A DNA stretch of 64,000 bases from Butyrivibrio sp. (lineage in GTDB: Bacteria > Bacillota > Clostridia > Lachnospirales > Lachnospiraceae), in contig SVGA01000002.1 of NCBI GenBank assembly GCA_015056575.1, positions 1 through 64,000 of the forward strand, written 5' to 3'. Made by a program: the position numbers and the translations under genes. This document shows positions 34,251 through 41,813 of this stretch, piece by piece. The notes below the pieces were generated by a model, which saw only the letters and a program-made list of their open reading frames with translations, did no database searches and was not told the DNA's origin. Every line of letters starts with the position of its first letter. Position 1 is the stretch's first letter.

Positions 34251-34472
34251 TTACTTTCCGTCAAACCACTGATTGATCAGGGTTGTGATCTTGTTCTGGA
34301 AATTTGGAAGCAGAGTCTTTGTACCGAAGATGTACAAAAGACCAGCAATTCCGGCTGCTACTGCGATGATGATGAACATAATGATGATCTGGTCTACAGC
34401 AGGCTTCTTCTGTGCAAGTCTCACCTTCATACCGATCAACATCTCATCAAGCTTTGAAACTACCTTTCTCAT
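34251..34472 (-). CDS. Small pilin-like membrane protein
   Basis: 73 aa from ATG 34472. Basic N-terminus (MRKVVSKLDEMLIGMKVRLA), then one long hydrophobic helix (IIIMFIIIAVAAGIAGLLYI) and a polar tail ending QWFDGK. The layout is like Flp-type or T4SS minor pilins, though no prepilin glutamate is present. The upstream cassette (terminator, two-box motif, leader, ribosome binding site) is nearly the same as that before Maff2. Confidence 0.65.
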   Translation of the reverse strand: MRKVVSKLDEMLIGMKVRLAQKKPAVDQIIIMFIIIAVAAGIAGLLYIFGTKTLLPNFQNKITTLINQWFDGK

Positions 34473-34523
34473 ATCCGTTTTCTCCTTTCGTTTGGTAGGA
34501 CTTCCTTGCCCTTCGTAAGTTAT

Positions 34524-34548
34524 GTGGGACACCGAGAGCCCTAATCCG
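34524..34548 (-). promoter_or_regulatory. Two-box element motif (copy 3, before the T4SS block)
   Basis: Minus strand CGGATTAG-N9-TGTCCCAC, exact consensus, 51 bp before the ATG at 34472, followed by ATAACTTACG as in copy 2. Confidence 0.85.
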
Positions 34549-34570
34549 AAACGGGAAGATAAAAAATTGC

Positions 34571-34612
34571 AAAAAAATACCCCGAACCATGATTTCTCAT
34601 GATTCGAGGTGT
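34571..34612 (-). terminator. Terminator preceding the T4SS promoter cassette
   Basis: Minus strand CCTCGAATCATGA-GAAA-TCATGGTTCGGGG then TATTTTTTT. Compared with 22648-22690 the stem differs at compensating positions (ATGA/TCAT versus GTGA/TCAC), which shows that pairing is conserved. Confidence 0.9.
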
Positions 34613-34674
34613 ATTCCCTCAAAGGTTATTCACATTATCTTCAGAATTAATTGATAAACGTAAATTGATAATAT

Positions 34675-35112
34675 CTATTTGGGAAGTAATTCTCCTTCAT
34701 AACATACTGAATTGTAAGGCTCAAGAGCATTATCAATCGTTGTTTTAATCCTTGTAAGGCTATCTGGAACATTCTTGCACCCATAGAAATCCTCGATAAA
34801 GTGTAGCGTCTCTACCATTTTCTTTTTCATATAATCTGTGTACTCAGCGATATAAACCTCTGCGCCATTTTCTCCAAGCTTATCAACTGTATCTTTTAAA
34901 ACTGCTGCATCGTCTAAACTTATAACAAGCACTCTTTTCTTCTTATTTCCTCGATGCATACAGTGATAATACTTTTCACGCACATCAGATGATTCGTCTA
35001 TCCTATTAACGTTGTAGCCTTCTAATTCTAGTATGAGTATATGATATGCCTCGAATTCTGCTGGTGTAATTTTGCTTGCAAGCTCTTCTACAATTCTACT
35101 ACCTTCACTCAT
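34675..35112 (-). CDS. Hypothetical protein of the AAA+ cassette
   Basis: 145 aa, soluble, alpha/beta pattern (KKRVLVISLDDAAVLKDTVD, AEVYIAEYTDY). No family recognised. It follows the AAA+ gene by 15 bp and has GGGGAGTTGAA before its ATG, so it belongs to the nuclease-like/AAA+ cassette. Could be a third subunit or effector. Confidence 0.55.
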   Translation of the reverse strand: MSEGSRIVEELASKITPAEFEAYHILILELEGYNVNRIDESSDVREKYYHCMHRGNKKKRVLVISLDDAAVLKDTVDKLGENGAEVYIAEYTDYMKKKMVETLHFIEDFYGCKNVPDSLTRIKTTIDNALEPYNSVCYEGELLPK

Positions 35113-35126
35113 TTCAACTCCCCAAC

Positions 35127-37457
35127 CTAAAAATCCTCAGCAGTTATCATACACAGTTCATCATTGGAAGGATTCTCAAGGGATGTTAGTCTGTTAGCTT
35201 GCTTGGAAATAATATTTTCATACATATTTCTTACTTCACGACCGTTTGCAAAAGACTCATCCTTATTATCCACCAGTTCATCCAATTTCTTTTTGGCTGC
35301 TGACTTGGCTTCATCATCAAGAACAAATCCGCCATTTGCGACCATCTTTTCAAAAATCTGATACATCTCATCTGCAGTATAGTCCTCAAAGTGGATAACT
35401 TTATTGAATCTTGAGCGTAGTCCCGGATTGGAATCCAAGAACTCTTCCATCTTGTCCGGATATCCTGCTGCAATAACAACAAGATCATTCCTATAATCTT
35501 CCATTCCCTTGATAAGCGTGTCTATAGCTTCTTTACCATAATCACTATCGCCTCTGTCTGATACAAGTGAATATGCTTCATCAATAAACAGAACTCCGCC
35601 CAGGGCACTCTCAACTACTTCCTGCACCTTAAGCGCTGTCTGACCAACGTAACCTCCCACAAGACCAGCTCTGTCTACTTCCACAAGATTACCTTCCGAC
35701 AATAATCCTATCTCACTAAAAATCTTTGATAGAAGTCTCGCAACAGTTGTTTTACCTGTGCCAGGATTTCCAGAAAAGATAAGGTGCATCGTAAGCTGAT
35801 TTGTATTTAATCCTCTTTCCTCACGCATCTTCTGTACTTGAATGAAGTTAATAAGATTGTTCACCTCATCCTTTACAGTCGATAATCCTATAAGGCTGTT
35901 TAACTGCGATAGCAATGAATCCAACGATTCCTCACCATCTTCGTTCTCATTTTCAGAATCCTCGTCATCATTGGATTTATACTTCGGCAAAATCTCCGCA
36001 ATACGGCTCATGTATTTGGTAAAAGCTTCAATTTCTTTAGGAGAAGTGTCCTTATCTACAGCCATTAGCTCTTTACCAATGTCATCAAACAATTCGTAGA
36101 TTTCATTTGGTAAAATATCGGTGAACTCCAAATCTGGTGACAGATCATCAAAGATATCCGGCACTTCATCAAACCAGCCTTTTTTTACTGCTTCATCGTA
36201 GTTGCCCTCCATGACACCTACAGATAATTCATCTCCAAGCAGCTCACTTGTAAATGCAGCTTCATCTTCTGTTATGTCCCCGTCTGCCTTAGAGAGATAA
36301 ATCATAAAGAATGCCATATCATTATCAAAATGCTCTATAAGATTAACATCACCAAAATTCTCGTTATATGCATCCTGAATATCGGACAAAATTCCTCTGA
36401 CTTTTGTAACTCTTTCGCGTAAATCTTCTGAAGCATACTCAACATCTTCAGCAGGCGCTCCATTCAGAATAAAATCTACAGTTTTCTGATCTATCTTTTG
36501 CTTATAATCTCTTTTAATAGTTCCAATGTAAGATCTGATATGCTCGCCTTTTTCTACAAGCCTGCATTTCCTCTGCTTGTTATATGAATCGCCCAGAGGG
36601 AATTTTATAAAAGTCAGGCTTCCATCGGCCTTTTTTACAGACATATCAAAATATATCCTGTAATAGCTTTCGCCCATCAAAATGCTATAGTTAGACTCTC
36701 TGTCTATCTTGTAATCAGCAAGATTATCCAGTGAGAACCTGTAATAGTGACCATTGTAACGCACAACAAGTGAACCTGTCTCTTTGATGTAGGTTATCCT
36801 ATTCTTTCCGGCGTCATATATCTTTAAGCCGCTTCTCTCCAGCTTATCAAAAAGCTCACGCACCTGAATTGCATGATCTTTAGCTGTTGAAGGAACACTG
36901 CCAGACTGATTCTGTGCTTGCGCTGTTGTGGCCGGAGTCTCCGCTGCTGTTCTCTGTGTTTCCATTTTGTTAATTTGCTCTGTAGCCACTTTAGTAGCGG
37001 CACCAGCCAATTCAGAAGCTTTCGCACTGAACTTGTTAAATAACGCAGAGCCTTGATCCATCAATTTTTGCGCAGAATCACTTACGCCAGCAGATACAAG
37101 CTTGACTCCATCAGCCATAATCTGCCCATTTGCTTTATTTATGATAAGCGTCAATGTTCTGGTCTGGGGATATTCAATTTCAAAGACAGACTTCTGATGA
37201 AGATATGAAGCAGTAATAGTATGCGTTCCATCAGAAATATTAGCCTGCTTTGACTGGCCATTGGACAACATTATGGGCGCTCCATCATCAATCTTAACCG
37301 CAAGTGTAGACAGGGCTCCCGCAAAACTCTTTTCACGTACAAGAGTGATAACACCATTTCCTGCAGGTGCAGCTCCTTGAACGCCAACTGGCTTTCCACA
37401 CTTTGAACAGAACTTAGCACCCGCGTCTAATTGATTCCCACAATTGCTGCAAAACAT
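35127..37457 (-). CDS. CbxX/CfxQ-type AAA+ ATPase with N-terminal zinc ribbon
   Basis: 776 aa from the ATG giving MFCSNCGNQLDAG (AAAGGAG nine bases upstream; a GTG ten codons earlier would overlap the previous gene). Order: zinc ribbon (CSNCG...CSKCG, 3-22), beta-rich domain, a long middle with a TerB-like acidic helical stretch (about 370-440), and a C-terminal AAA+ module. The module has Walker A GNPGTGKTTVARLL, Walker B GVLFIDEAYSL, a sensor region, and the CbxX-like pore segment VGGYVGQTALKV. It may remodel a protein partner, probably the nuclease-like protein encoded upstream. Confidence 0.78.
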   Translation of the reverse strand: MFCSNCGNQLDAGAKFCSKCGKPVGVQGAAPAGNGVITLVREKSFAGALSTLAVKIDDGAPIMLSNGQSKQANISDGTHTITASYLHQKSVFEIEYPQTRTLTLIINKANGQIMADGVKLVSAGVSDSAQKLMDQGSALFNKFSAKASELAGAATKVATEQINKMETQRTAAETPATTAQAQNQSGSVPSTAKDHAIQVRELFDKLERSGLKIYDAGKNRITYIKETGSLVVRYNGHYYRFSLDNLADYKIDRESNYSILMGESYYRIYFDMSVKKADGSLTFIKFPLGDSYNKQRKCRLVEKGEHIRSYIGTIKRDYKQKIDQKTVDFILNGAPAEDVEYASEDLRERVTKVRGILSDIQDAYNENFGDVNLIEHFDNDMAFFMIYLSKADGDITEDEAAFTSELLGDELSVGVMEGNYDEAVKKGWFDEVPDIFDDLSPDLEFTDILPNEIYELFDDIGKELMAVDKDTSPKEIEAFTKYMSRIAEILPKYKSNDDEDSENENEDGEESLDSLLSQLNSLIGLSTVKDEVNNLINFIQVQKMREERGLNTNQLTMHLIFSGNPGTGKTTVARLLSKIFSEIGLLSEGNLVEVDRAGLVGGYVGQTALKVQEVVESALGGVLFIDEAYSLVSDRGDSDYGKEAIDTLIKGMEDYRNDLVVIAAGYPDKMEEFLDSNPGLRSRFNKVIHFEDYTADEMYQIFEKMVANGGFVLDDEAKSAAKKKLDELVDNKDESFANGREVRNMYENIISKQANRLTSLENPSNDELCMITAEDF

Positions 37458-37471
37458 GACCGTCATCTCCT

Positions 37472-38116
37472 TTACTTCAATTCCCACATGAACGAAACCA
37501 AATTATATTTCTTAGTGTCTTCAATCTCAGATAAATTTGATGCGAAATAATTTACTCCGGTCGGGACAAATTCTATCCCCAAACCATCACGATATTTATT
37601 TAAAAATGCTTTTGGTGAATCCGGCTCCAACATTCCATTAAGATAACTATCACAGATTTCACCCTTTAAAAGCGTTTCTGTCCAGACATCCGCAAGTATT
37701 ACCCCATAAGCTTTTTTATAATCTGTGGCATTGATTCTTATAATTCCATTTCTGTTTTCAGCTTCAATCTCGGATAAAAACGACTGTATTCTCTCGATAT
37801 CTTCTCCTACTTCCTTCATCTTGGATGTAGGATTACTATATCTTTTTGATTCGATAATAAGTAGCTCTTGTTCAGCCGGATTTACAATAACAGCATCTAC
37901 GTGTAGGTTATTCTCTGTGCCAAACTGAAACTCATACCATGTATATGCAGCATTCCCTTTTGACTGAGAAATGCGTTCATACGCTTTGGCAAAGTTTACA
38001 GAAAGATTCCTTTCCGGAAAGCCAGTGCTATTCTTTGCCGGATACATATTAGAAAGAATACCAACGTAGATTTTTTCGTATTCATTGAAAATCCTTGTTC
38101 TGGTAATTGCATCCAT
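37472..38116 (-). CDS. Putative PD-(D/E)XK nuclease-like protein of the AAA+ cassette
   Basis: 214 aa. The segment HVDAVIVNPAEQELLIIESK (about residues 72-91) reads as D ... ESK, a PD-(D/E)XK-type catalytic pattern, followed by helices. No other domain recognised. GGTGAGCCT precedes the ATG. The AAA+ gene follows directly, so the pair may be a defence or DNA-processing module. Nuclease activity is inferred from one motif. Confidence 0.5.
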   Translation of the reverse strand: MDAITRTRIFNEYEKIYVGILSNMYPAKNSTGFPERNLSVNFAKAYERISQSKGNAAYTWYEFQFGTENNLHVDAVIVNPAEQELLIIESKRYSNPTSKMKEVGEDIERIQSFLSEIEAENRNGIIRINATDYKKAYGVILADVWTETLLKGEICDSYLNGMLEPDSPKAFLNKYRDGLGIEFVPTGVNYFASNLSEIEDTKKYNLVSFMWELK

Positions 38117-38262
38117 AGGCTCACCTTACATTATTTTAAACAGTTAATAAACAATATGGCCAAGAATAATCACATCTACTTCTATATGCCTCAACGTTAT
38201 CTTAATTATATCAAATTTCTTGCCGCAATTATGATTTTTATAGATTGTTCATCTTTTCATAG

Positions 38263-38293
38263 AAAAACAGCCTTCCACCATCAGAAGGCCGTC
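38263..38293 (-). terminator. Terminator after the TfoX-like gene
   Basis: Minus strand GGCCTTC-TGATGGTG-GAAGGCT then GTTTTTC. About 95 bp past the stop codon at 38386. Confidence 0.6.
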
Positions 38294-38385
38294 AAACTCC
38301 TTGGTTTAGCTTGTTTTGTAATTAGTTCACCATTTGTCTTATAGTCAGTTATGCTGAAATATATTTTCGATTTTACTTGCTATGC

Positions 38386-38700
38386 TCACTTCTTTTTCTT
38401 CGGTGAGGGTAACTCCTCATACATCGCTTCCAACAGACTCCGAAGAAATTCTTTGTTTTCAACATCATCGACAAGGAGCATCTCCTTTGCCCCCTCATAT
38501 GGTAGTTCCAGGCCAGCTTCTGGCATCATTTTCACAGCAGACTTTACAGGCTTCACAAGAAAACGATCATCATAAATGCCGCCGACTACTTTTCCTCGAT
38601 AATAGATAATGTATTCACCCATCATAGCTCTGTAAGTTATATCATCCAGTTCTGAAAGCTGTTCCAATATAAAATCCAAATAATTCTTGCTCGATGCCAT
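38386..38700 (-). CDS. TfoX N-terminal domain protein
   Basis: 104 aa from the ATG at 38700 (AAGGAGAATGTGAAT upstream). Residues about 8-95 match the TfoX/Sxy N-terminal fold (RAMMGEYIIYYRGKVVGGIY, FLVKPVKSAVKMMP, AKEMLLVDDVENKEFLRSLL). A poly-lysine end follows. Stand-alone TfoX_N proteins are common in Clostridia with unknown role. It appears to be single-gene cargo, opposite in direction to the next gene. Confidence 0.85.
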   Translation of the reverse strand: MASSKNYLDFILEQLSELDDITYRAMMGEYIIYYRGKVVGGIYDDRFLVKPVKSAVKMMPEAGLELPYEGAKEMLLVDDVENKEFLRSLLEAMYEELPSPKKKK

Positions 38701-38882
38701 ATTCACATTCTCCTTGTTGTATTATGCTGGAAGTTAAATTATTTGCTTACTCTCAGAAACAATTTTACTTCAAGCCTCTTATATCCTGCAATTAATTTCC
38801 GAAACAAACCTATTTTTTTATCTTTTCATCTTTACATCCAAGATGCTGTTTGATATATTTTCATTGCGTCAGTTCCTGGCGC

Positions 38883-38904
38883 AGTTATTACGCTCGTAAT
38901 AACT
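38883..38904. promoter_or_regulatory. 22-bp near-perfect palindrome, operator-like
   Basis: AGTTATTACG-CT-CGTAATAACT, 10-bp perfect arms, 54 bp upstream of the plus-strand ATG at 38958, where an operator or leader hairpin would sit. Confidence 0.7.
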
Positions 38905-38957
38905 ACATCTTCCAACTAACAACTGTAAATCAAAACACATCAACGAAAGGAATCATA

Positions 38958-39356
38958 ATGTTTACTTTTGATGACTTAAAATCAATGGAGCTTACTGGCT
39001 TTGCCCCATTTAGTCCAACCAACAAATTCCGTGGAAAGATAGTCTATTTCCCTGAAAAAGAATACTTTACAATCCTAAACCGTGCCGGAAAAAACATTGA
39101 AGTTATGTCAAATAATACAGGCCATTGCTGGAATCTTATATATGAAAAAGACTGCTATACTATCATGCACAAACATGAGCTAAGCGACCCTTATCACTAT
39201 CAGACTTGCATCGGCTCTCTTTATGATGTTGTTCTTTATATTGTGGGACATGATGAATACCAGATGAGAAACCGCCATAATGTCAGTGTGGAAGAAGAAA
39301 AAAGAAGCGGCTCCTATTTCTGGAAGCTCATTGATATTTACGGTCTTACAGCATAA
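38958..39356 (+). CDS. Plus-strand orphan gene, hypothetical protein
   Basis: 132 aa from ATG 38958 with GAAAGGAATCATA upstream. The open frame runs back to 38850, but that part contains the palindrome and has no start signal. Soluble, aromatic-rich (GKIVYFPEKEYFTILNRAGK, YDVVLYIVGHDEYQMR). No family recognised. The only convincing plus-strand gene in the window. Its palindrome-marked upstream region suggests separate control. Confidence 0.7.
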   Translation: MFTFDDLKSMELTGFAPFSPTNKFRGKIVYFPEKEYFTILNRAGKNIEVMSNNTGHCWNLIYEKDCYTIMHKHELSDPYHYQTCIGSLYDVVLYIVGHDEYQMRNRHNVSVEEEKRSGSYFWKLIDIYGLTA

Positions 39357-39385
39357 AAGCTCCGGGATTTCTCCCGAAGCCTTGT
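39356..39385. terminator. Bidirectional terminator between converging genes
   Basis: AAAAGCTCCGGGATTTCTCCCGAAGCC: stem GCTcCGGGA / TCCCGaAGC with A and T flanks on both sides, 2-3 bp from each stop codon region (39356 on plus, 39388 on minus). Confidence 0.7.
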
Positions 39386-39387
39386 CT

Positions 39388-40833
39388 TTAATATGCTCCT
39401 CTATCTATTGAGGTATGAAAGAGTGTAAGCAGAGTCCTTTGACTTGTCAGCTTTTTCTTTGTCCTGTTCCCTGCAAAATCCTCTGTGATCAGAATATAAT
39501 AATCCACCATATCATCCGTAAGATTAATGTCATAGTACACATCAAAATATGAATGTGTGTCAGGGTAATCAAATCTATGATAAGTTGAATCGGAATAGAT
39601 AACTTCTTCATCCGTGCCTGTTACCTTATACAGGATGACGCTCTTTATTCCACTGCTCATGTTTGCGCCATGTTCACTTCTTATGATCTCATCATCTATA
39701 TGCTGATCAATGATATTGTCCTGACAGTAACCGGAAATAACTTTCCCTTCTTTTGTCACAAAGGTAATCTCTGTTCCGTCAATCCCCGGAGGCGTGATGT
39801 CATATCTTGTCGTAACATAAACATCTGTCACATGCCCCACATTATCAACAGCCTCTATCTTCCAGATATGCTCGCCTTCATACTTTTCTTCAATCGTATA
39901 GGCTGTAGAGCTTCCACCGCTTCTGACTGCATGCCCGGTATCATCATAAATCGTTAGACTCCTTACTCCTGATCCTACTGTACTTGTTCCATACAAATAG
40001 TCGGTTGACCTTACTGATATCACTGGTGCAATGTTCGTCCAATCCGTTTCGGTATTCTCAGCACCTATAATCACCGGATTCGAGTGATCAAGATAAACTC
40101 TGCCTGTACTTGCCTGAATGGAATGCCCTTGTGTATCCGTAGATATAGCATAGAAATAGTAAATTCCTTCATCTGTCTGTGTGAAACTATCATTCGTCCA
40201 TCCATGAGCACCGCCATGACCATAACTTCCAACTGTAGTTGTTGCTCCGGTAATACAATTTACCCTGTATAGCGTAATGCTTGAGTTTCCTTCTCCTTCA
40301 TCATAGCCGCTTACATTTACAGTTACATTTCCTGCAGTCCAGTCGGTTGTGGATACTGACAAGAACAACCCCTTCGACTGTGAATAACCGCATATCGGAC
40401 AGTTCCTGCTATAATTTCCATCCCCGTGAGAATGCCAGCTCGACATAGAATGATTTTCATACTGGGTAAGACCACATCTTCTGCACGTTCTCATGTGCTG
40501 CCTTGAATTTACGCAGGTCCATGGCCCCCAATCATGTCCGAGCGGAGGCGTTGTAAAGATTCTCTCTCCCGGGCAGATAGAGCATTTATAAACAACTCTT
40601 CCTCCTGACGTACACGTAGCCGATGTTGATTCATAAAGATACCAACTATGACCGGAACATCCATCGCCATCGTTATACCAACAGGTCATGCCGACATAGC
40701 AGCTATTGATACCATAATCCCTACATCCACAATCAGCGTTATGACAGCTTCCTGCAAATACAGGCATGGCAGGGAAAAGAACAAACGTCAGCAGTATGCT
40801 AAGCCCTGCCAATACCTTTCTTATAATCTTCAT
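39388..40833 (-). CDS. Secreted cysteine-rich surface protein
   Basis: 481 aa. A signal peptide (MKIIRKVLAGLSILLTFVLF...FAG) is followed by a cysteine-rich region (about residues 29-150) with several CxxC pairs (YKCSICPGE, RTCRRCGLTQ, NCPICGYSQ) and then at least two Ig-like beta repeats (SVSTTDWTAGNVTVNVSGYD, DHSNPVIIGAENTETDWTNI). No cell-wall sorting motif at the C-terminus. Last gene of the CpaF-A24 operon. An adhesin or mating-pair stabiliser is plausible. Confidence 0.75.
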   Translation of the reverse strand: MKIIRKVLAGLSILLTFVLFPAMPVFAGSCHNADCGCRDYGINSCYVGMTCWYNDGDGCSGHSWYLYESTSATCTSGGRVVYKCSICPGERIFTTPPLGHDWGPWTCVNSRQHMRTCRRCGLTQYENHSMSSWHSHGDGNYSRNCPICGYSQSKGLFLSVSTTDWTAGNVTVNVSGYDEGEGNSSITLYRVNCITGATTTVGSYGHGGAHGWTNDSFTQTDEGIYYFYAISTDTQGHSIQASTGRVYLDHSNPVIIGAENTETDWTNIAPVISVRSTDYLYGTSTVGSGVRSLTIYDDTGHAVRSGGSSTAYTIEEKYEGEHIWKIEAVDNVGHVTDVYVTTRYDITPPGIDGTEITFVTKEGKVISGYCQDNIIDQHIDDEIIRSEHGANMSSGIKSVILYKVTGTDEEVIYSDSTYHRFDYPDTHSYFDVYYDINLTDDMVDYYILITEDFAGNRTKKKLTSQRTLLTLFHTSIDRGAY

Positions 40834-40844
40834 AAGCTCCTCCC

Positions 40845-41813
40845 TTACTTACAGCAATTTCCCGTGCAATCCTCTGTGCAGCCACCTACTCCTCCACATG
40901 AAGGGCAAGCGCTATCAGAATCACTGCAACATCCATCTGTCCCTTCGCAGCTTTCTTCTTCACAAGTACCGCAACCGGAATCAGAGCCGCAACCACATCC
41001 TCCGGTCTCTCCTTCCTTGTAGTATGAGAATCCAAGATAAGCGGTCTTTGTATAAGTAATGTCCCCTTTTACGTACTGCACAATAGCAGTGAACATCGTA
41101 GGGTACTTGGTGCCATCCTCCAGCTCAGAAAGGCTGTAATAGCATGTAGATTGAATCAATCTGTCATAATCCATATCACCAAGCATGGAATAGAGAATGC
41201 TGCAATCTCCATTAAATTCATAGCTTTCCTCTTTCATGAGCTCATACTTTTCTTCGTCATAGGAAGCATCCGTCATGTCATAGTCAAAACCCGATGATTT
41301 CCTTGCAAGTTCAAAAAACTCTGCCATATCAGTACATCCTTGATAGCTAAAGCCAAAGGCATCTGCAAAACTAACCTTTTCTATCTTAGAATCATCAAAC
41401 CCGTCTTCTGTAATGCACTGCGTATAATCTGCCGTTGAATCGGAAAGAACCGTGAGATTTACATCTGACATATAGTAACTGGTATATTTAAGCTCCTGGT
41501 TCCCTTTCCCATCGTCTGTAACCTCCGTTAAGATTTTCTCAACCTGTACACAAGTGTTTTCACTGACTGCCTTATCTGCTGAAATCTTCTCATAGCCGTT
41601 ACCAGCACTTACTGCCTTGCTTTCATTATCAGCTTCCTTGGTTTCCTCATCATCCACCGTTTCCTCGGAAGTTTCTTCTACTGATGTTTCTACCTTTTGG
41701 GAAGATTCATAAAGTCCCTTCTTTTCCATCACATGCCTTAAGATCAGTGCTGCTATAATCGTGACTGCAAACACTACAATAAGCATCTTTATAATTCCGG
41801 AATCTATCTTCAT
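40845..41813 (-). CDS. Membrane-anchored protein with a 13-cysteine C-terminal tail
   Basis: 322 aa. One N-terminal membrane segment (IIKMLIVVFAVTIIAALILR), an acidic spacer, an extracellular domain of about 170 residues, and a final 52-residue tail with 13 cysteines (GGCGCGSDSGCGTC, GCCSDSDSACPSC, CTEDCTGNCCK). The tail looks metal-binding or disulfide cross-linked. No family recognised. It lies directly before the secreted cysteine-rich gene, suggesting a partnership. Confidence 0.65.
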   Translation of the reverse strand: MKIDSGIIKMLIVVFAVTIIAALILRHVMEKKGLYESSQKVETSVEETSEETVDDEETKEADNESKAVSAGNGYEKISADKAVSENTCVQVEKILTEVTDDGKGNQELKYTSYYMSDVNLTVLSDSTADYTQCITEDGFDDSKIEKVSFADAFGFSYQGCTDMAEFFELARKSSGFDYDMTDASYDEEKYELMKEESYEFNGDCSILYSMLGDMDYDRLIQSTCYYSLSELEDGTKYPTMFTAIVQYVKGDITYTKTAYLGFSYYKEGETGGCGCGSDSGCGTCEEESCEGTDGCCSDSDSACPSCGGVGGCTEDCTGNCCK

